Of a stretch of 41,978 nucleotides of DNA, positions 31,848 to 40,878 are shown piece after piece. The DNA comes from a virus: positions 1 through 41,978 of IMG/VR virus record IMGVR_UViG_3300028364_001256; one strand, given 5' to 3'. How positions within the stretch are numbered: the first letter of the stretch is position 1; every line of letters starts with the position of its first letter. The position numbers and the translations under genes were made by a program. The notes under the pieces are model-generated. The model was not told the DNA's origin. It saw nothing but the letters and a program-made list of their open reading frames with translations, and made no database searches.

Positions 31848-34616
31848 TTATGCACCAACGTCATCAAAACTTGCACCACTTGGGGTTATGGTAAATGTGA
31901 TACCAATAAATTCAAGAGCACGTGTTGGTTTTAAGAAGATTTCTCCATAGAGTTCGTTTCTATCACGAGTCTCAGGTGTGTTATTACTGTTATCCATTTT
32001 GATTCTGAAATCCGTAAGACCTCTTTCACGCTTAATACTATCAAGAATAGGATTAGTTTGATTAAGGAATGAATCAATACTGGCTTGGTCATTCTGTTCG
32101 AATAACAATCTAACAGCGATGTTAGATATAAGAACCTTGATTTGAAGCAGTAATCTGCGAACATTAATTCTATCAAGAGCACTGTCTCTAACCTGTAGAG
32201 TTTTGTTACCGAAAATCGCTGTACCCGTATCAGCGAAATCCGCTAATGGGTTGATTCTGCCACCGTAAAGAATGTCTCTGGCTTCCAGACTGAGTTTGTA
32301 CATTGACTTCCTTGCATTGGTAACACCACGTGTTAAACCAGCTGGTGCGAACCAAGGGAATCTCGTGTTATCGGTAAACGCCATCGCCTTAACAACTTCA
32401 CCAGTTGGTGGGATATATACGTTTACATTGTTCTGAGTATCTCTGATTTGAATCCAAGGGAAGTAAGTACAGCTATAATTACTATCAATACCTGTTTCAG
32501 TAAGAGTATTGGTAATTTGTCTCGCTGCAAAAACATCTTCATTACCACCACCACCAACGGTTGGGTTGGTAATATTAGGTAATTCAGGTGAATCAATAAC
32601 ATAGAGTGTATCGGTTCGCTGTTCTTCAATCATTTCGATTGTGTTCTGAATCAGAATAGTATGGTCAGCCCAATTAATACCCGGTGTGGCAAAAATATTA
32701 ATCGTCACGTCTTCGGGGTTAGCGAAGGTATCAATAGCCATTTCCCATGCTTGGAAATCGTTATTTGGTACTTCATTTGCTGAAAACGTACCGCTTTGTC
32801 TTCCACCTTGTCTATATGCATCATCAACTGAACGAGTTCTACGATTTACATCCCAACCATCAAAACCACCAGCAGGAACCAAGGTGAATTTTCTTGTTGC
32901 TATGTTATAGTATGGGTTTGTTGGGTCATCGGTATTCACATATGTTTTGAAATCACCTTCACCTGTTTCAAACTCATAACCATCAAAAGTAAATGTTGCT
33001 CCACTATCCATATGGAAACCTTTGGATTTCGTGAATCCACTTGAAGGCTGTCCGCTATAGAAGTTAATGAAATCAAACATGTTTTGATTGATACCGTCAC
33101 CAGTATAACCCAATTCAGAAAGACCAAGATATGTCTTACTTACTCTATCGGTGTCGGCATACTCTGTTTTGTAGAATATTGCTGGTGGAATACCTGTAGT
33201 ACTACCACTAACATTCACAGTGTAGTTGTTTAATATGTAGCCTTCAAAACCAGCGGGGAACACATCATTTGGAAGGTCACCTGCGATTTCAGCCATAATA
33301 TATTTACTGTTGAGACTGTATTCACCATCGGAAGTTCCGATTTTCTGTCCAACATAATTACTTGCACCTTTTACCAGTGTACATTTTTGGATGGTTTCCA
33401 AAACACTTGGATTATCATCGGTATCATAGAATTCCCTGACAACGACATCAAATTCCAGTGTATATGGATTAATATTCTGAATCGTTACTTTAATTTCTTC
33501 GTTTGCACTATCACCATCAGAGATAGTGATGAATTTGAATAGTCTGTCAACCGTATTACCTTTAATTTGAGAAACAACCCAAGGGGTTTCGGGAGTCTTG
33601 TAACTGGTTTCGTAATCACCAAAAATGTTATTATCCTCTTCAGTAACAACCATTTCGGTTTTCACACCATACACAAGACTATTTTCATCAAGTTTCATAA
33701 TTAAGTCAGGATAGACTGCCTGAACCCAAATCATGGTATCCTTATCTTTTGGGGTATTACCGATTACATTAGGTAGAAAACTACTATCGTTAGGATTTAA
33801 CGAAACGGTGTAGCTACTTCCAGTACTTCCAGTTACATAGTATGGATTATTTGGGTCAGTATTTGTGGCGATTAATTTAAATTCTTCATAAATATCACCA
33901 ACACCCAGTAATGTTTTATTGTTAGTAATGCTAAGATTAGTTGTTTCAAAATTAGGTGTTGCACCAACCTTACTATCAATTGCAATTTCAGAATCACCAC
34001 GACTTCTAATCACAGCCACAACCATATTCTCATATTCGGCTAATGATGTGCCTGTGTACATGGTTACCACATCAGTAACAGCACCAACACCCTCATTGTA
34101 TGTGGTAGCAGTAAATTCGTGAACATATTGTGTGAAAACATCACCACTTCTTGTGTAGCCAGTAGCTGTTGTTCCTGTAGCACCAAGACTACCAAGAGCA
34201 ACGCCCAGATAACTATTACCTGAAAACGGAATGCTTGTTCCTGTGGTAGCTGATACACCTGTGACGCTATCTAAATCAACCCCAGCTTCAATAACGATGT
34301 TCCACGATTGCCCCGCCTTATATCCACTAAGACCCAGTACTCTGGTCACATATAATTGTTGCGCTTCTTCGAGGAAGGCGTTAGCAACATAAGGTAATTG
34401 ATATTGAAGACTTCCATCGGGAAATCTTTTCGTGCTTTGAATTCCAAAACTTTCTTTGAATTCGGTCTGGTCTTGAATGAAGACGGGTTCAAATGCAGGT
34501 CCCTTCAAGGTTTCTCCAGCCAATCCCAGTGTTGTGATTCCCACATTACGTGTAACATAAGTTAAGTCACGTTCTTTAAATTTTACACCCGGAGAGGTAA
34601 ATACAAAATCTGCCAT
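31848..34616 (-). CDS. Tail sheath protein, T4 gp18-like, enlarged
   Basis: The 922-residue protein begins FTSPGVKFKERDLTYVTRNV, the usual N-terminus of phage sheath proteins. The C-terminal part has AARQITNTLTETGID, FPWFAPAGLTRG, REARDILY-like EARDILYGGRINPLADFADT and DSALDRINVRRLLLQIKVLI, then the closing KPTRALEFIGITFTI. T4 gp18 has 659 residues; the extra length lies in a beta-rich, Thr/Gly/Ser-rich insert at about 120-560, probably domains on the outer tail surface. Contraction of the sheath drives the tube through the envelope. The late motif is 63 bases upstream. Confidence 0.9.
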   Translation of the reverse strand: MADFVFTSPGVKFKERDLTYVTRNVGITTLGLAGETLKGPAFEPVFIQDQTEFKESFGIQSTKRFPDGSLQYQLPYVANAFLEEAQQLYVTRVLGLSGYKAGQSWNIVIEAGVDLDSVTGVSATTGTSIPFSGNSYLGVALGSLGATGTTATGYTRSGDVFTQYVHEFTATTYNEGVGAVTDVVTMYTGTSLAEYENMVVAVIRSRGDSEIAIDSKVGATPNFETTNLSITNNKTLLGVGDIYEEFKLIATNTDPNNPYYVTGSTGSSYTVSLNPNDSSFLPNVIGNTPKDKDTMIWVQAVYPDLIMKLDENSLVYGVKTEMVVTEEDNNIFGDYETSYKTPETPWVVSQIKGNTVDRLFKFITISDGDSANEEIKVTIQNINPYTLEFDVVVREFYDTDDNPSVLETIQKCTLVKGASNYVGQKIGTSDGEYSLNSKYIMAEIAGDLPNDVFPAGFEGYILNNYTVNVSGSTTGIPPAIFYKTEYADTDRVSKTYLGLSELGYTGDGINQNMFDFINFYSGQPSSGFTKSKGFHMDSGATFTFDGYEFETGEGDFKTYVNTDDPTNPYYNIATRKFTLVPAGGFDGWDVNRRTRSVDDAYRQGGRQSGTFSANEVPNNDFQAWEMAIDTFANPEDVTINIFATPGINWADHTILIQNTIEMIEEQRTDTLYVIDSPELPNITNPTVGGGGNEDVFAARQITNTLTETGIDSNYSCTYFPWIQIRDTQNNVNVYIPPTGEVVKAMAFTDNTRFPWFAPAGLTRGVTNARKSMYKLSLEARDILYGGRINPLADFADTGTAIFGNKTLQVRDSALDRINVRRLLLQIKVLISNIAVRLLFEQNDQASIDSFLNQTNPILDSIKRERGLTDFRIKMDNSNNTPETRDRNELYGEIFLKPTRALEFIGITFTITPSGASFDDVGA

Positions 34617-34679
34617 ATTATTTATTATTTAATTTTCTAATTTATTTTTCACTATTAATAGAATGTCGATTCTTTTCCA

Positions 34680-34687
34680 ATAAATAC
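34680..34687 (-). promoter_or_regulatory. Late-type promoter motif before the tail sheath gene
   Basis: The minus strand reads TTCAGTATTTATTGGAAA. The short arms TTCTTTTC (34670-34677) and GAAAAGAA (34700-34707) flank it. The sheath ATG at 34616 is 63 bases away, the longest leader among the late operons here. Confidence 0.6.
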
Positions 34688-34742
34688 TGAAAAATAATCG
34701 AAAAGAAGTTTTTACCAGATTATTATCACGCTGATAGAAATA

Positions 34743-34877
34743 CAGATTTCCTCAGATTTTCTGATTTTTGGTCTCGATTTTTCTCGATTTCCATATTTTT
34801 GTCTTTTTTCCTAAAAAAATTGCTTAAATTCACTTAGATTTTTTTAGGAAAAAAGACAGATTTTTTTGATTTTTCTC
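34743..34877. repeat. Repeat-rich spacer with a perfect 20-bp inverted repeat
   Basis: GTCTTTTTTCCTAAAAAAAT (34801-34820) is matched by a perfect inverted copy at 34838-34857 with a 17-base spacer. Before it, 34743-34792 has at least five short copies of GATTT with C-rich joints (CAGATTT, CGATTTTTC); GATTTTTCTCG recurs at 34868. The region lies between two divergent late motifs, so neither operon would read through it as an ordinary terminator. Confidence 0.7.
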
Positions 34878-34883
34878 GTATTA

Positions 34884-34891
34884 GTATTTAT
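34884..34891 (+). promoter_or_regulatory. Late-type promoter motif before the plus-strand virion gene
   Basis: The plus strand reads ATTAGTATTTATAGAAAA, 13 bases before the ATG at 34905. Because it lies inside the frame that extends upstream from that ATG, it also supports 34905 as the true start. Confidence 0.6.
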
Positions 34892-34904
34892 AGAAAACCA
34901 AGAT

Positions 34905-37043
34905 ATGAACAAATCACAACGCATATACCTTAATACAAGTAACACAGGGAACCAAAACGATAACAAGTTTATCACGGTAAGACTGGAACAGGATGTCGAG
35001 ACACTGGAATTCATGTCAATGACCTTGAGAACCAAAGACGTGTATCAGAACTTCAATGCGGATTACGGTGTGCTTGTTGGCAGAGTTCTTGCTAATGGTG
35101 GTATTGGTGTGCCGAATGCCAAGATAAGTATTTTCATTCCGTTAACTGATGAAGATGCCAGTAACCCCGATACATATAAATTATACCCATATACCACCCC
35201 AAGAGACAAGAACACCGAGGGCAAGCGATATAATCTGTTACCACGTGTAAGTAAACGTGACCCAGAAGACGGTGAAATTAAACCTAAACAGGCATTCGGT
35301 AGCTTCCCAATAAAAGAAGAAATTGTAACAAATGAAACCTTTCTGGAAGTCTATAAAAAATATTATAAATACACAACCACAAGTAATGATGCTGGTGACT
35401 ATATGATATTCGGAGTACCAACTGGCACACAAATCGTGCACCTGAGTGTTGATATAACGGATATTGGTGAATATAGTATGAATCCCGCAGCGATGGTAAC
35501 GAATCTCGGTTATTCGCCAAACCTATTTACAGATAATAACACCAGAATCAAACCCAGTAATGATTTAGGTGATTTACCACATATCGAAACTCAGGAAATC
35601 AGTGTTGATATTAGACCATTTTGGGGAGATGTCGAAAATTTTGAAATAGGAATTACCAGACAGGATTTTAGAATACGTGCAACGCTCACAAACACATTCG
35701 TTATGTTTGGAAGTGTTTTTACTGATGGTAATAATGCCATGTATGGTGAGAACAGTTTTGGTACTACGAGAAGAATACAAGAACTTTTTAGTGCACGTCA
35801 AAACGTTAATGAAACAGCGGGAATGTTTTCAAAAAGAATTGGTAAAGTAATGGAGAAAATATATTATTATCCGTCACATATTAGTGATGCTGATATTAAT
35901 TCGGGAAACGTTGAAGATGATTGTAGTGATATGGAAATACTTGACCCAAATAATTATTCAATTTACAAACGAAATGGGGATTTTGTTTTTATTATAAATT
36001 GTAACAGAAATAAAGTAGTTACTGGTGATGACGGAAGTCCAGTATCCGTTTCTAACACCAATCCAAATGGGATTTTTACTGAATTCAGGGGATTCGTAAC
36101 TCTTGAAATTACCGAGAATGAATTACCTATGAATTTCAATGGTAATATAGGTAATAATGCAATTGTTGAACCATTCAGATACAGATTTAAATTCCCACAA
36201 TATGCTTCACCAAAAAATGGGTTAGGTTGGAACACAGGAAATAATCACATCAGTGTTATAAATTGGAGGAAACAAAATTTTAGATTTGAAAGTAAGAAAT
36301 TTTACAGTTTTTCAAGATTCCATGCTACCGTTGCAAATGAAGGTGGTACTGATAGTAATCAATTCACTGATGATGACCCAAATGGTTTTTTTAGTAAAGA
36401 TTTTATTAATGATATCACAAAAGAAATAAACGTTATCTCGGACAATGAAATAAATAATGTCGGTGTGATACTTACCAATAATTATCAAAACACCACTGAC
36501 GACACAAACTACAGTAATTCTCAATACGGATTCCCATCTAATCGAACAACAAATACAGCACATCGTTTCGGTGCTAATTGGATGAATCTCTCAATACATT
36601 TTCCACAGGTTGGGAAACTCGTTAGCGCATATAATAGAATTGAATATGTTCAGGTTGCAGACCATTTTCATAGACAAGGAGAGGGTGATGGTAATGAGGA
36701 ATTCAATGGATTTTTTCTGAATGATAACGACATGATTATTGCTGCTGGTGACATCAACACCAAATATTTTCCACGTTCAGACCTGCATTGGACGGATATT
36801 ATTGAAGTTCCCGTTGAAGACATAAAGAAATTTAACACAATCACATTAAAAGGTTTTAAAGATGATGTGTTTAGTGGGGTATTACAGGGGAATTATCGTA
36901 ACGGTAACACTCCTTGCCCCTATAACGGTGGAAATGAAAACGGTGTGCCGACAGCAAGTAATGATGAAAGAATTTATTTTTACAAGGGATTAAACGATGC
37001 TGATTGTATAAAATATCTGCTTGAACTTGGTCTGGTAACATAA
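34905..37043 (+). CDS. Large virion protein with a carboxypeptidase-regulatory-like (Ig-like) domain
   Basis: The 712-residue protein starts MNKSQRIYLNTSNTG. About residues 40-170 contain VLVGRVLANGGIGVPNAKIS, then IFIPLT and NDAGDYMIFGVPTGTQIVHL. This is the beta-sandwich pattern of carboxypeptidase regulatory-like domains, which in phages sit on tails and baseplates and can bind sugars or proteins. Later parts are Asn/Thr/Phe-rich and beta-prone, with no domain that I recognise. The upstream TTG extension to 34866 is rejected because the late motif lies in it. It is likely a tail or baseplate surface protein. Confidence 0.65.
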   Translation: MNKSQRIYLNTSNTGNQNDNKFITVRLEQDVETLEFMSMTLRTKDVYQNFNADYGVLVGRVLANGGIGVPNAKISIFIPLTDEDASNPDTYKLYPYTTPRDKNTEGKRYNLLPRVSKRDPEDGEIKPKQAFGSFPIKEEIVTNETFLEVYKKYYKYTTTSNDAGDYMIFGVPTGTQIVHLSVDITDIGEYSMNPAAMVTNLGYSPNLFTDNNTRIKPSNDLGDLPHIETQEISVDIRPFWGDVENFEIGITRQDFRIRATLTNTFVMFGSVFTDGNNAMYGENSFGTTRRIQELFSARQNVNETAGMFSKRIGKVMEKIYYYPSHISDADINSGNVEDDCSDMEILDPNNYSIYKRNGDFVFIINCNRNKVVTGDDGSPVSVSNTNPNGIFTEFRGFVTLEITENELPMNFNGNIGNNAIVEPFRYRFKFPQYASPKNGLGWNTGNNHISVINWRKQNFRFESKKFYSFSRFHATVANEGGTDSNQFTDDDPNGFFSKDFINDITKEINVISDNEINNVGVILTNNYQNTTDDTNYSNSQYGFPSNRTTNTAHRFGANWMNLSIHFPQVGKLVSAYNRIEYVQVADHFHRQGEGDGNEEFNGFFLNDNDMIIAAGDINTKYFPRSDLHWTDIIEVPVEDIKKFNTITLKGFKDDVFSGVLQGNYRNGNTPCPYNGGNENGVPTASNDERIYFYKGLNDADCIKYLLELGLVT

Positions 37044-37045
37044 AA

Positions 37046-37070
37046 AACCCCAAAACGTTGTCTTGGGGTT
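37046..37070 (-). terminator. Terminator for the lipoprotein gene
   Basis: AACCCCAA (37046-37053) and TTGGGGTT (37063-37070) form an 8-bp stem. On the minus strand it is followed by a T run (plus-strand A at 37042-37047). It also lies just after the stop of the plus-strand virion gene, so it may stop that transcript weakly. Confidence 0.65.
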
Positions 37071-37090
37071 CAATATGTTTCACCGAAAAT

Positions 37091-37543
37091 TTATTTGGTT
37101 AAGGTATATACCCCACCAATGGGAACATTAGTGAACACCGCATCGAAGAGTTCTAATCTCAATATTGTGTTATCAAAATCATTAACATTTAAAATTTTAA
37201 AAACATAATAATTACCCCCAATTGTGAGATTATTATTTTTAAGGGTATAGTTATGTACCCAATCAAGATTATTTGGGTCATCATCATCAATGCAATCCGA
37301 GAACAACCTAAGTGTTGTCGTGGTCACATCAAGAACTTCAAACGTTATGAGATCATATTCCTCATTCAGATCATCATCGCAAGCTGTATATACTTCACCT
37401 TTAAACTCAAGGGATTCAAAGTGCCAGTCACCAACAAGGTCTTCTACGATGATGCCTTCGGGAGCAGGGTCTACTTTTTCGCAACTCGTGCTCATCAGAG
37501 CCAGAGTAAAAATCATTGTAAGTAAATAAATCGCTTTTTTCAT
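37091..37543 (-). CDS. Lipocalin-like lipoprotein (moron candidate)
   Basis: The 150-residue protein has a lipoprotein signal: KK, a hydrophobic core (AIYLLTMIFTLALM) and STSC with Cys21 as the lipid anchor. The mature part has LVGDWHFESLEFKGE, as in lipocalin-like lipoproteins of Bacteroidetes, and acidic DDDLNEEYD and DDDDPN patches. It would be exported and anchored in a membrane. It is transcribed against the neighbouring virion genes, lacks the late motif and has its own terminator. Such insertions (morons) often change the host surface, for example to block superinfection; that role is an inference. Confidence 0.72.
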   Translation of the reverse strand: MKKAIYLLTMIFTLALMSTSCEKVDPAPEGIIVEDLVGDWHFESLEFKGEVYTACDDDLNEEYDLITFEVLDVTTTTLRLFSDCIDDDDPNNLDWVHNYTLKNNNLTIGGNYYVFKILNVNDFDNTILRLELFDAVFTNVPIGGVYTLTK

Positions 37544-37634
37544 TTTTTCTATTTTTTAGTTTTTAATTGTTAAACACACGATATTATACGAAGAAAAATC
37601 ATAAAGGTTACGTTTTCACGAAATTATTTTCACG

Positions 37635-37642
37635 GTATTTAT
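37635..37642 (+). promoter_or_regulatory. Late-type promoter motif, almost leaderless
   Basis: The plus strand reads TTCACGGTATTTATGTTATATGG. The ATG at 37648 comes only five bases after the motif, so transcription would start at or next to the start codon. It argues for 37648 as the start of this gene. Confidence 0.55.
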
Positions 37643-37647
37643 GTTAT

Positions 37648-39258
37648 ATGGATAGAAGCGTTGAAATATTACTGGGTTCTCGAAGAGATATTAATGCTGT
37701 TAATACCGAGGAATTCACTAAAGCCGAACTCACGAGAAAGACTTCAGAAATTACAGAATTTACTGTGAATGATGTCGTGGATGCCACAGAGGTTTTTGAT
37801 GAGGAACGTGCCAACAATCCAGTATATAGAATATACGGTAGAATCGAATACATGTCGTTACTCAATGGTTTGGTTAATAATTATGACGAACTCGATGATT
37901 TTTTTACTCCCGATTATACTGATGATTCAAAAAACCTATTAAATTCTTTCGATTTCTATCTTGTCAGACCCGCAAGTAGCGGATATACTCGTGCTGGTAG
38001 TCTTAATAGTAGTAATTATCTCAGACTGTTCCAAGTAATTGCAACACCAAATGACTTCGAATTATTTCCTGCGGGTTTCACAACCAACGTATATGATGAA
38101 CAGACCTATGGTTTTGCATTTAATATCGATTTTGATGTGAGCCAGTATTTCGATAATTTCGGGTTCCCGATTACCGAATTATTTCTATTTGCAAAATATA
38201 AATTAAAAACCAATGGGAATGGTGTGGCAGAAACCATGCAATACACGAGATACATTACAACGGGTACTGGAATTAAAACCAATTATTCACCTAAAGACTT
38301 AAATATTGGAGATATTGTGGAAACCGCAACAACGGGTAAAATTGGTGAAGTTATAAATTACGATGAAACCCAATACAGACAAACCCTTGTTGACAATCAG
38401 ACCATATACATTAAAACCCAATATGAAACCAGTGGTGGTAGTACAAGATATCTTGTTTGGAAATACAACCCCTTCATTCCGTTAAGACTAAGATATCTCA
38501 GTGATGACCTAAGTACAGCTGAAATGACGAAATTGGTTGAAAACTCCATAAGTCTGGATATTGAATATACAAGCAATCCAACATTTAATTGGACTGTGGA
38601 GAAATCCACACAACAAATTGTGGGTTCGGATGAATCTGTTATAACAAATTGGACATCAATTAATGGCGGTGGTGGCATATCTGGAAATCTAACAAATGGA
38701 ACCATTACATTTGGAGGGGTTGGCACATATAAACTCGATTTTAACGCCAAGATAAAATTTCCACGAAACAGTTATAGGTACTACGCCATAACTAAAATAC
38801 AGAAACAAAGTGGAAGCAGTTGGGTTGATATTTCTGGAAGCACAATCTTATTTGAAAATACTCATGAGAGTAAAAGCGTTAGACTTGAAGAAAATTTTGT
38901 TCTTACCGACACAATTCGAGTCGTAACTAAACTAATACCCAATCCCAATGAACTCGTGCCAGAAGAAACCGAGATTCCCACATACGCAACAGAACTCGAC
39001 AACGGTCAATACGTGTGGAGAGAAATAGTTCCACAGGGATTTACTGAACCCCTAAGTGGGAATGGTGTTGATTACCCTTTCATGAACGGCAGAAGATATT
39101 TATTTGCACCGCTTATACTCAGCATCTCACCTGACTTAAGTGATAGTAATACTTCAACAGTATTTAGTCAGATATCTATGAATAGTGATTCAACATTATT
39201 GGAATTCGTTCCAGAACCCGAAAATGATTTAAATGATATAGGAAAGCCATGTCGATAA
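37648..39258 (+). CDS. Probable virion structural protein
   Basis: The 536-residue protein starts MDRSVEILLGSRRDIN; an upstream ATG at 37567 in the same frame is rejected because the late motif lies between the two. The sequence is beta-rich with FDFYLVRPASSGYTRAGSLN, FELFPAGFTTNVYDEQTYGF and a Ser/Gly/Thr-rich Ig-like stretch near 330-430 (TNWTSINGGGGISGNLTNGT). It overlaps the following gene by 10 bases. Its position after the lipoprotein and before another late structural gene suggests a tail or baseplate component. No family is recognised. Confidence 0.55.
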   Translation: MDRSVEILLGSRRDINAVNTEEFTKAELTRKTSEITEFTVNDVVDATEVFDEERANNPVYRIYGRIEYMSLLNGLVNNYDELDDFFTPDYTDDSKNLLNSFDFYLVRPASSGYTRAGSLNSSNYLRLFQVIATPNDFELFPAGFTTNVYDEQTYGFAFNIDFDVSQYFDNFGFPITELFLFAKYKLKTNGNGVAETMQYTRYITTGTGIKTNYSPKDLNIGDIVETATTGKIGEVINYDETQYRQTLVDNQTIYIKTQYETSGGSTRYLVWKYNPFIPLRLRYLSDDLSTAEMTKLVENSISLDIEYTSNPTFNWTVEKSTQQIVGSDESVITNWTSINGGGGISGNLTNGTITFGGVGTYKLDFNAKIKFPRNSYRYYAITKIQKQSGSSWVDISGSTILFENTHESKSVRLEENFVLTDTIRVVTKLIPNPNELVPEETEIPTYATELDNGQYVWREIVPQGFTEPLSGNGVDYPFMNGRRYLFAPLILSISPDLSDSNTSTVFSQISMNSDSTLLEFVPEPENDLNDIGKPCR

Positions 39259-40034
39259 TACAAGAAAAAATATATTTAAATAAAAACAGTACAGGTGCAA
39301 CACTTACCTTTGGTTTAAGTGGTAATGTTAATGTGTCTGGTTATCAGCAGGAAATCGACAGACTTACTGAACAGACCAAACAGGAATTAATTAATCCCAT
39401 AACGGACTATGAAATAGTTAGGTTCACTCCAAGCAGAACGAGAAATCTTAGGTTTTATTTTTTAAATGCTGGTAATACTACACATGGTAACACATTCACC
39501 AACGCAGGATTTACGAGTTCCGAACTCAGTAATAGAGATGATGTGATTAGAAACAGTTTTATTATTGCTGATTTATATGACACCATTACTGCTAACACCC
39601 AAACCAGACTAACCACAACATATCAAACTAAAATGGGTTCAGTTCCTAATTATACGTTGCAGACTGATTTGAATCATCAGCTTTGTGGTATAAATATTCC
39701 CAAATGGTATCTCAATACCCTAACAGATAGTTTTGTTGTTGCATACATGAAATTAAGTTTTTACAATGCGAAAGACGGCAAATTACAGCTTTTCTATAAT
39801 AATTCGATTAACGACCTTGCTGACCCAGAAAACATGTATTTCAGAGTCTTTTTATACCCACAATCCAATACATGGAGATTCGCAACCGACCCCGTGAATG
39901 CATATGAACTCACACCGAATAGCGCATATGTTCAGAGAAACAATGATACGTTTCAGAATTTCGAAAACAAGAAACAAAACTATCCAACTGGAAATGTGTT
40001 TGAGGACGATGGTACTTATGATGTTATAGAATAA
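39249..40034 (+). CDS. Probable virion structural protein
   Basis: The 261-residue protein starts 10 bases inside the upstream gene. It is Asn/Thr/Tyr-rich: SGNVNVSGYQQEIDRLTEQT, LRFYFLNAGNTTHGN and KLQLFYNNSINDLADPENMY, then FRVFLYPQSNTWRF. The composition and repeated aromatic strands suggest a beta-rich capsid- or tail-associated protein. It converges with the minus-strand gene at 40035, with no gap and no clear terminator between them. Confidence 0.5.
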   Translation: MSIIQEKIYLNKNSTGATLTFGLSGNVNVSGYQQEIDRLTEQTKQELINPITDYEIVRFTPSRTRNLRFYFLNAGNTTHGNTFTNAGFTSSELSNRDDVIRNSFIIADLYDTITANTQTRLTTTYQTKMGSVPNYTLQTDLNHQLCGINIPKWYLNTLTDSFVVAYMKLSFYNAKDGKLQLFYNNSINDLADPENMYFRVFLYPQSNTWRFATDPVNAYELTPNSAYVQRNNDTFQNFENKKQNYPTGNVFEDDGTYDVIE

Positions 40035-40805
40035 TTAATTATCGACACTATATCCGATTCTCGGTTGTCTCATGGTCTTAACTATTTCAAATTCCTTCTC
40101 GTCTTGAATGAAACCCAGAATTTTTAAAGCGTATTTACTAACAAAGAAACGGTCACCATCAATGTTTTCAATCGGATTGGCTTCAGCAAAACCCTCAAAT
40201 AACAAGGGCAGTGGATTACCTTTAACCCAAACGTATTCCTGACGACTAGCAAAATTCTTTAACACTTGTTCATCATAAAGATTTACATCAACACGGTATT
40301 TCGTGAATAATGCCACCTCATATGTTAAGTCAACATTGACGGGTTCAGGCATTTTCATTTGTAGATATATGACTTGACCCTCATCCATTATCGGAACATT
40401 CATATATCTGAAGCTACGGGGTTGTGGAATACGGTGTTTAATACCCAAACGAGTACCGATTTGTTTATCAATACGTCTTACCGTGATATAGGGTGTCGGC
40501 ACGTTTTTATCGTTATCCATGAATTTCCAAGTTTTACTGAATTCACCCCAACGGTCGTTATCAAGATAGAAACTCGGTACGGACTCATTGTCAAGAGTGA
40601 GTTTCATATTATATTCATTTACGTAATCAAAAACAGCTCGGTCAAGGTCTTCGAATAATATGGTTCTCGGTAGATAATTGGTTTTCTTATCGGTTTTAAC
40701 CATGAGTTCGTGAATTCTATCCATTCCGTATTCCAAATACTTGTTTCCTACCTCTGGCGGGTTGGTATCAATCATTACTTTACTTTTCTTTTTTGGAAGC
40801 GACAT
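40035..40805 (-). CDS. Virion or tail-completion protein of unknown function
   Basis: The 256-residue protein begins with a lysine-rich stretch (LPKKKSKVMIDTNPP). Its C-terminal half has VNVDLTYEVALFTKYRVDVN, LYDEQVLKNFASRQEYVWV and FVSKYALKILGFIQDEKEFE, an alpha/beta layout that recalls tail terminator and sheath-stabiliser proteins of contractile tails. That similarity is weak. The late motif lies 15 bases upstream, so it is a late gene, opposite in direction to the KTSC gene. Confidence 0.5.
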   Translation of the reverse strand: MSLPKKKSKVMIDTNPPEVGNKYLEYGMDRIHELMVKTDKKTNYLPRTILFEDLDRAVFDYVNEYNMKLTLDNESVPSFYLDNDRWGEFSKTWKFMDNDKNVPTPYITVRRIDKQIGTRLGIKHRIPQPRSFRYMNVPIMDEGQVIYLQMKMPEPVNVDLTYEVALFTKYRVDVNLYDEQVLKNFASRQEYVWVKGNPLPLLFEGFAEANPIENIDGDRFFVSKYALKILGFIQDEKEFEIVKTMRQPRIGYSVDN

Positions 40806-40820
40806 GTGCTCGATTTTAAT

Positions 40821-40828
40821 ATAAATAC
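40821..40828 (-). promoter_or_regulatory. Late-type promoter motif before the minus-strand virion gene
   Basis: The minus strand reads AAGAGTATTTATATTAAA, 15 bases before the ATG at 40805. It ends only two bases from the -33 box of the divergent host-type promoter. Confidence 0.6.
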
Positions 40829-40830
40829 TC

Positions 40831-40861
40831 TTTGATTTTATTATTTTTATACTTATATTTG
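40831..40861 (+). promoter_or_regulatory. Bacteroidetes-type promoter of the KTSC/MazG operon
   Basis: TTTG (40831-40834), exactly 19 bases, then TATATTTG (40854-40861): a perfect match to TTTG-N19-TAnnTTTG. The first gene starts at 40879. This is the best host-type promoter of the window and argues for a Bacteroidetes host. Confidence 0.7.
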
Positions 40862-40878
40862 CTCAATAAACACACGCA

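Noticed and set aside
34801-34857. The 20-bp inverted repeat as an ordinary rho-independent terminator
   Set aside because: Both adjacent operons start from it and run away, so no transcript is expected to need stopping there; the stem is almost only A and T with few G-C pairs.
34866-34904. An N-terminal extension of the plus-strand virion protein from a TTG start
   Set aside because: The late promoter motif lies within it at 34884-34891, and the ATG at 34905 starts a natural N-terminus.
37567-37647. An N-terminal extension of the virion protein from the ATG at 37567
   Set aside because: The late motif at 37635-37642 lies inside it, and the extension (lysine- and tyrosine-rich) does not resemble the rest of the protein.
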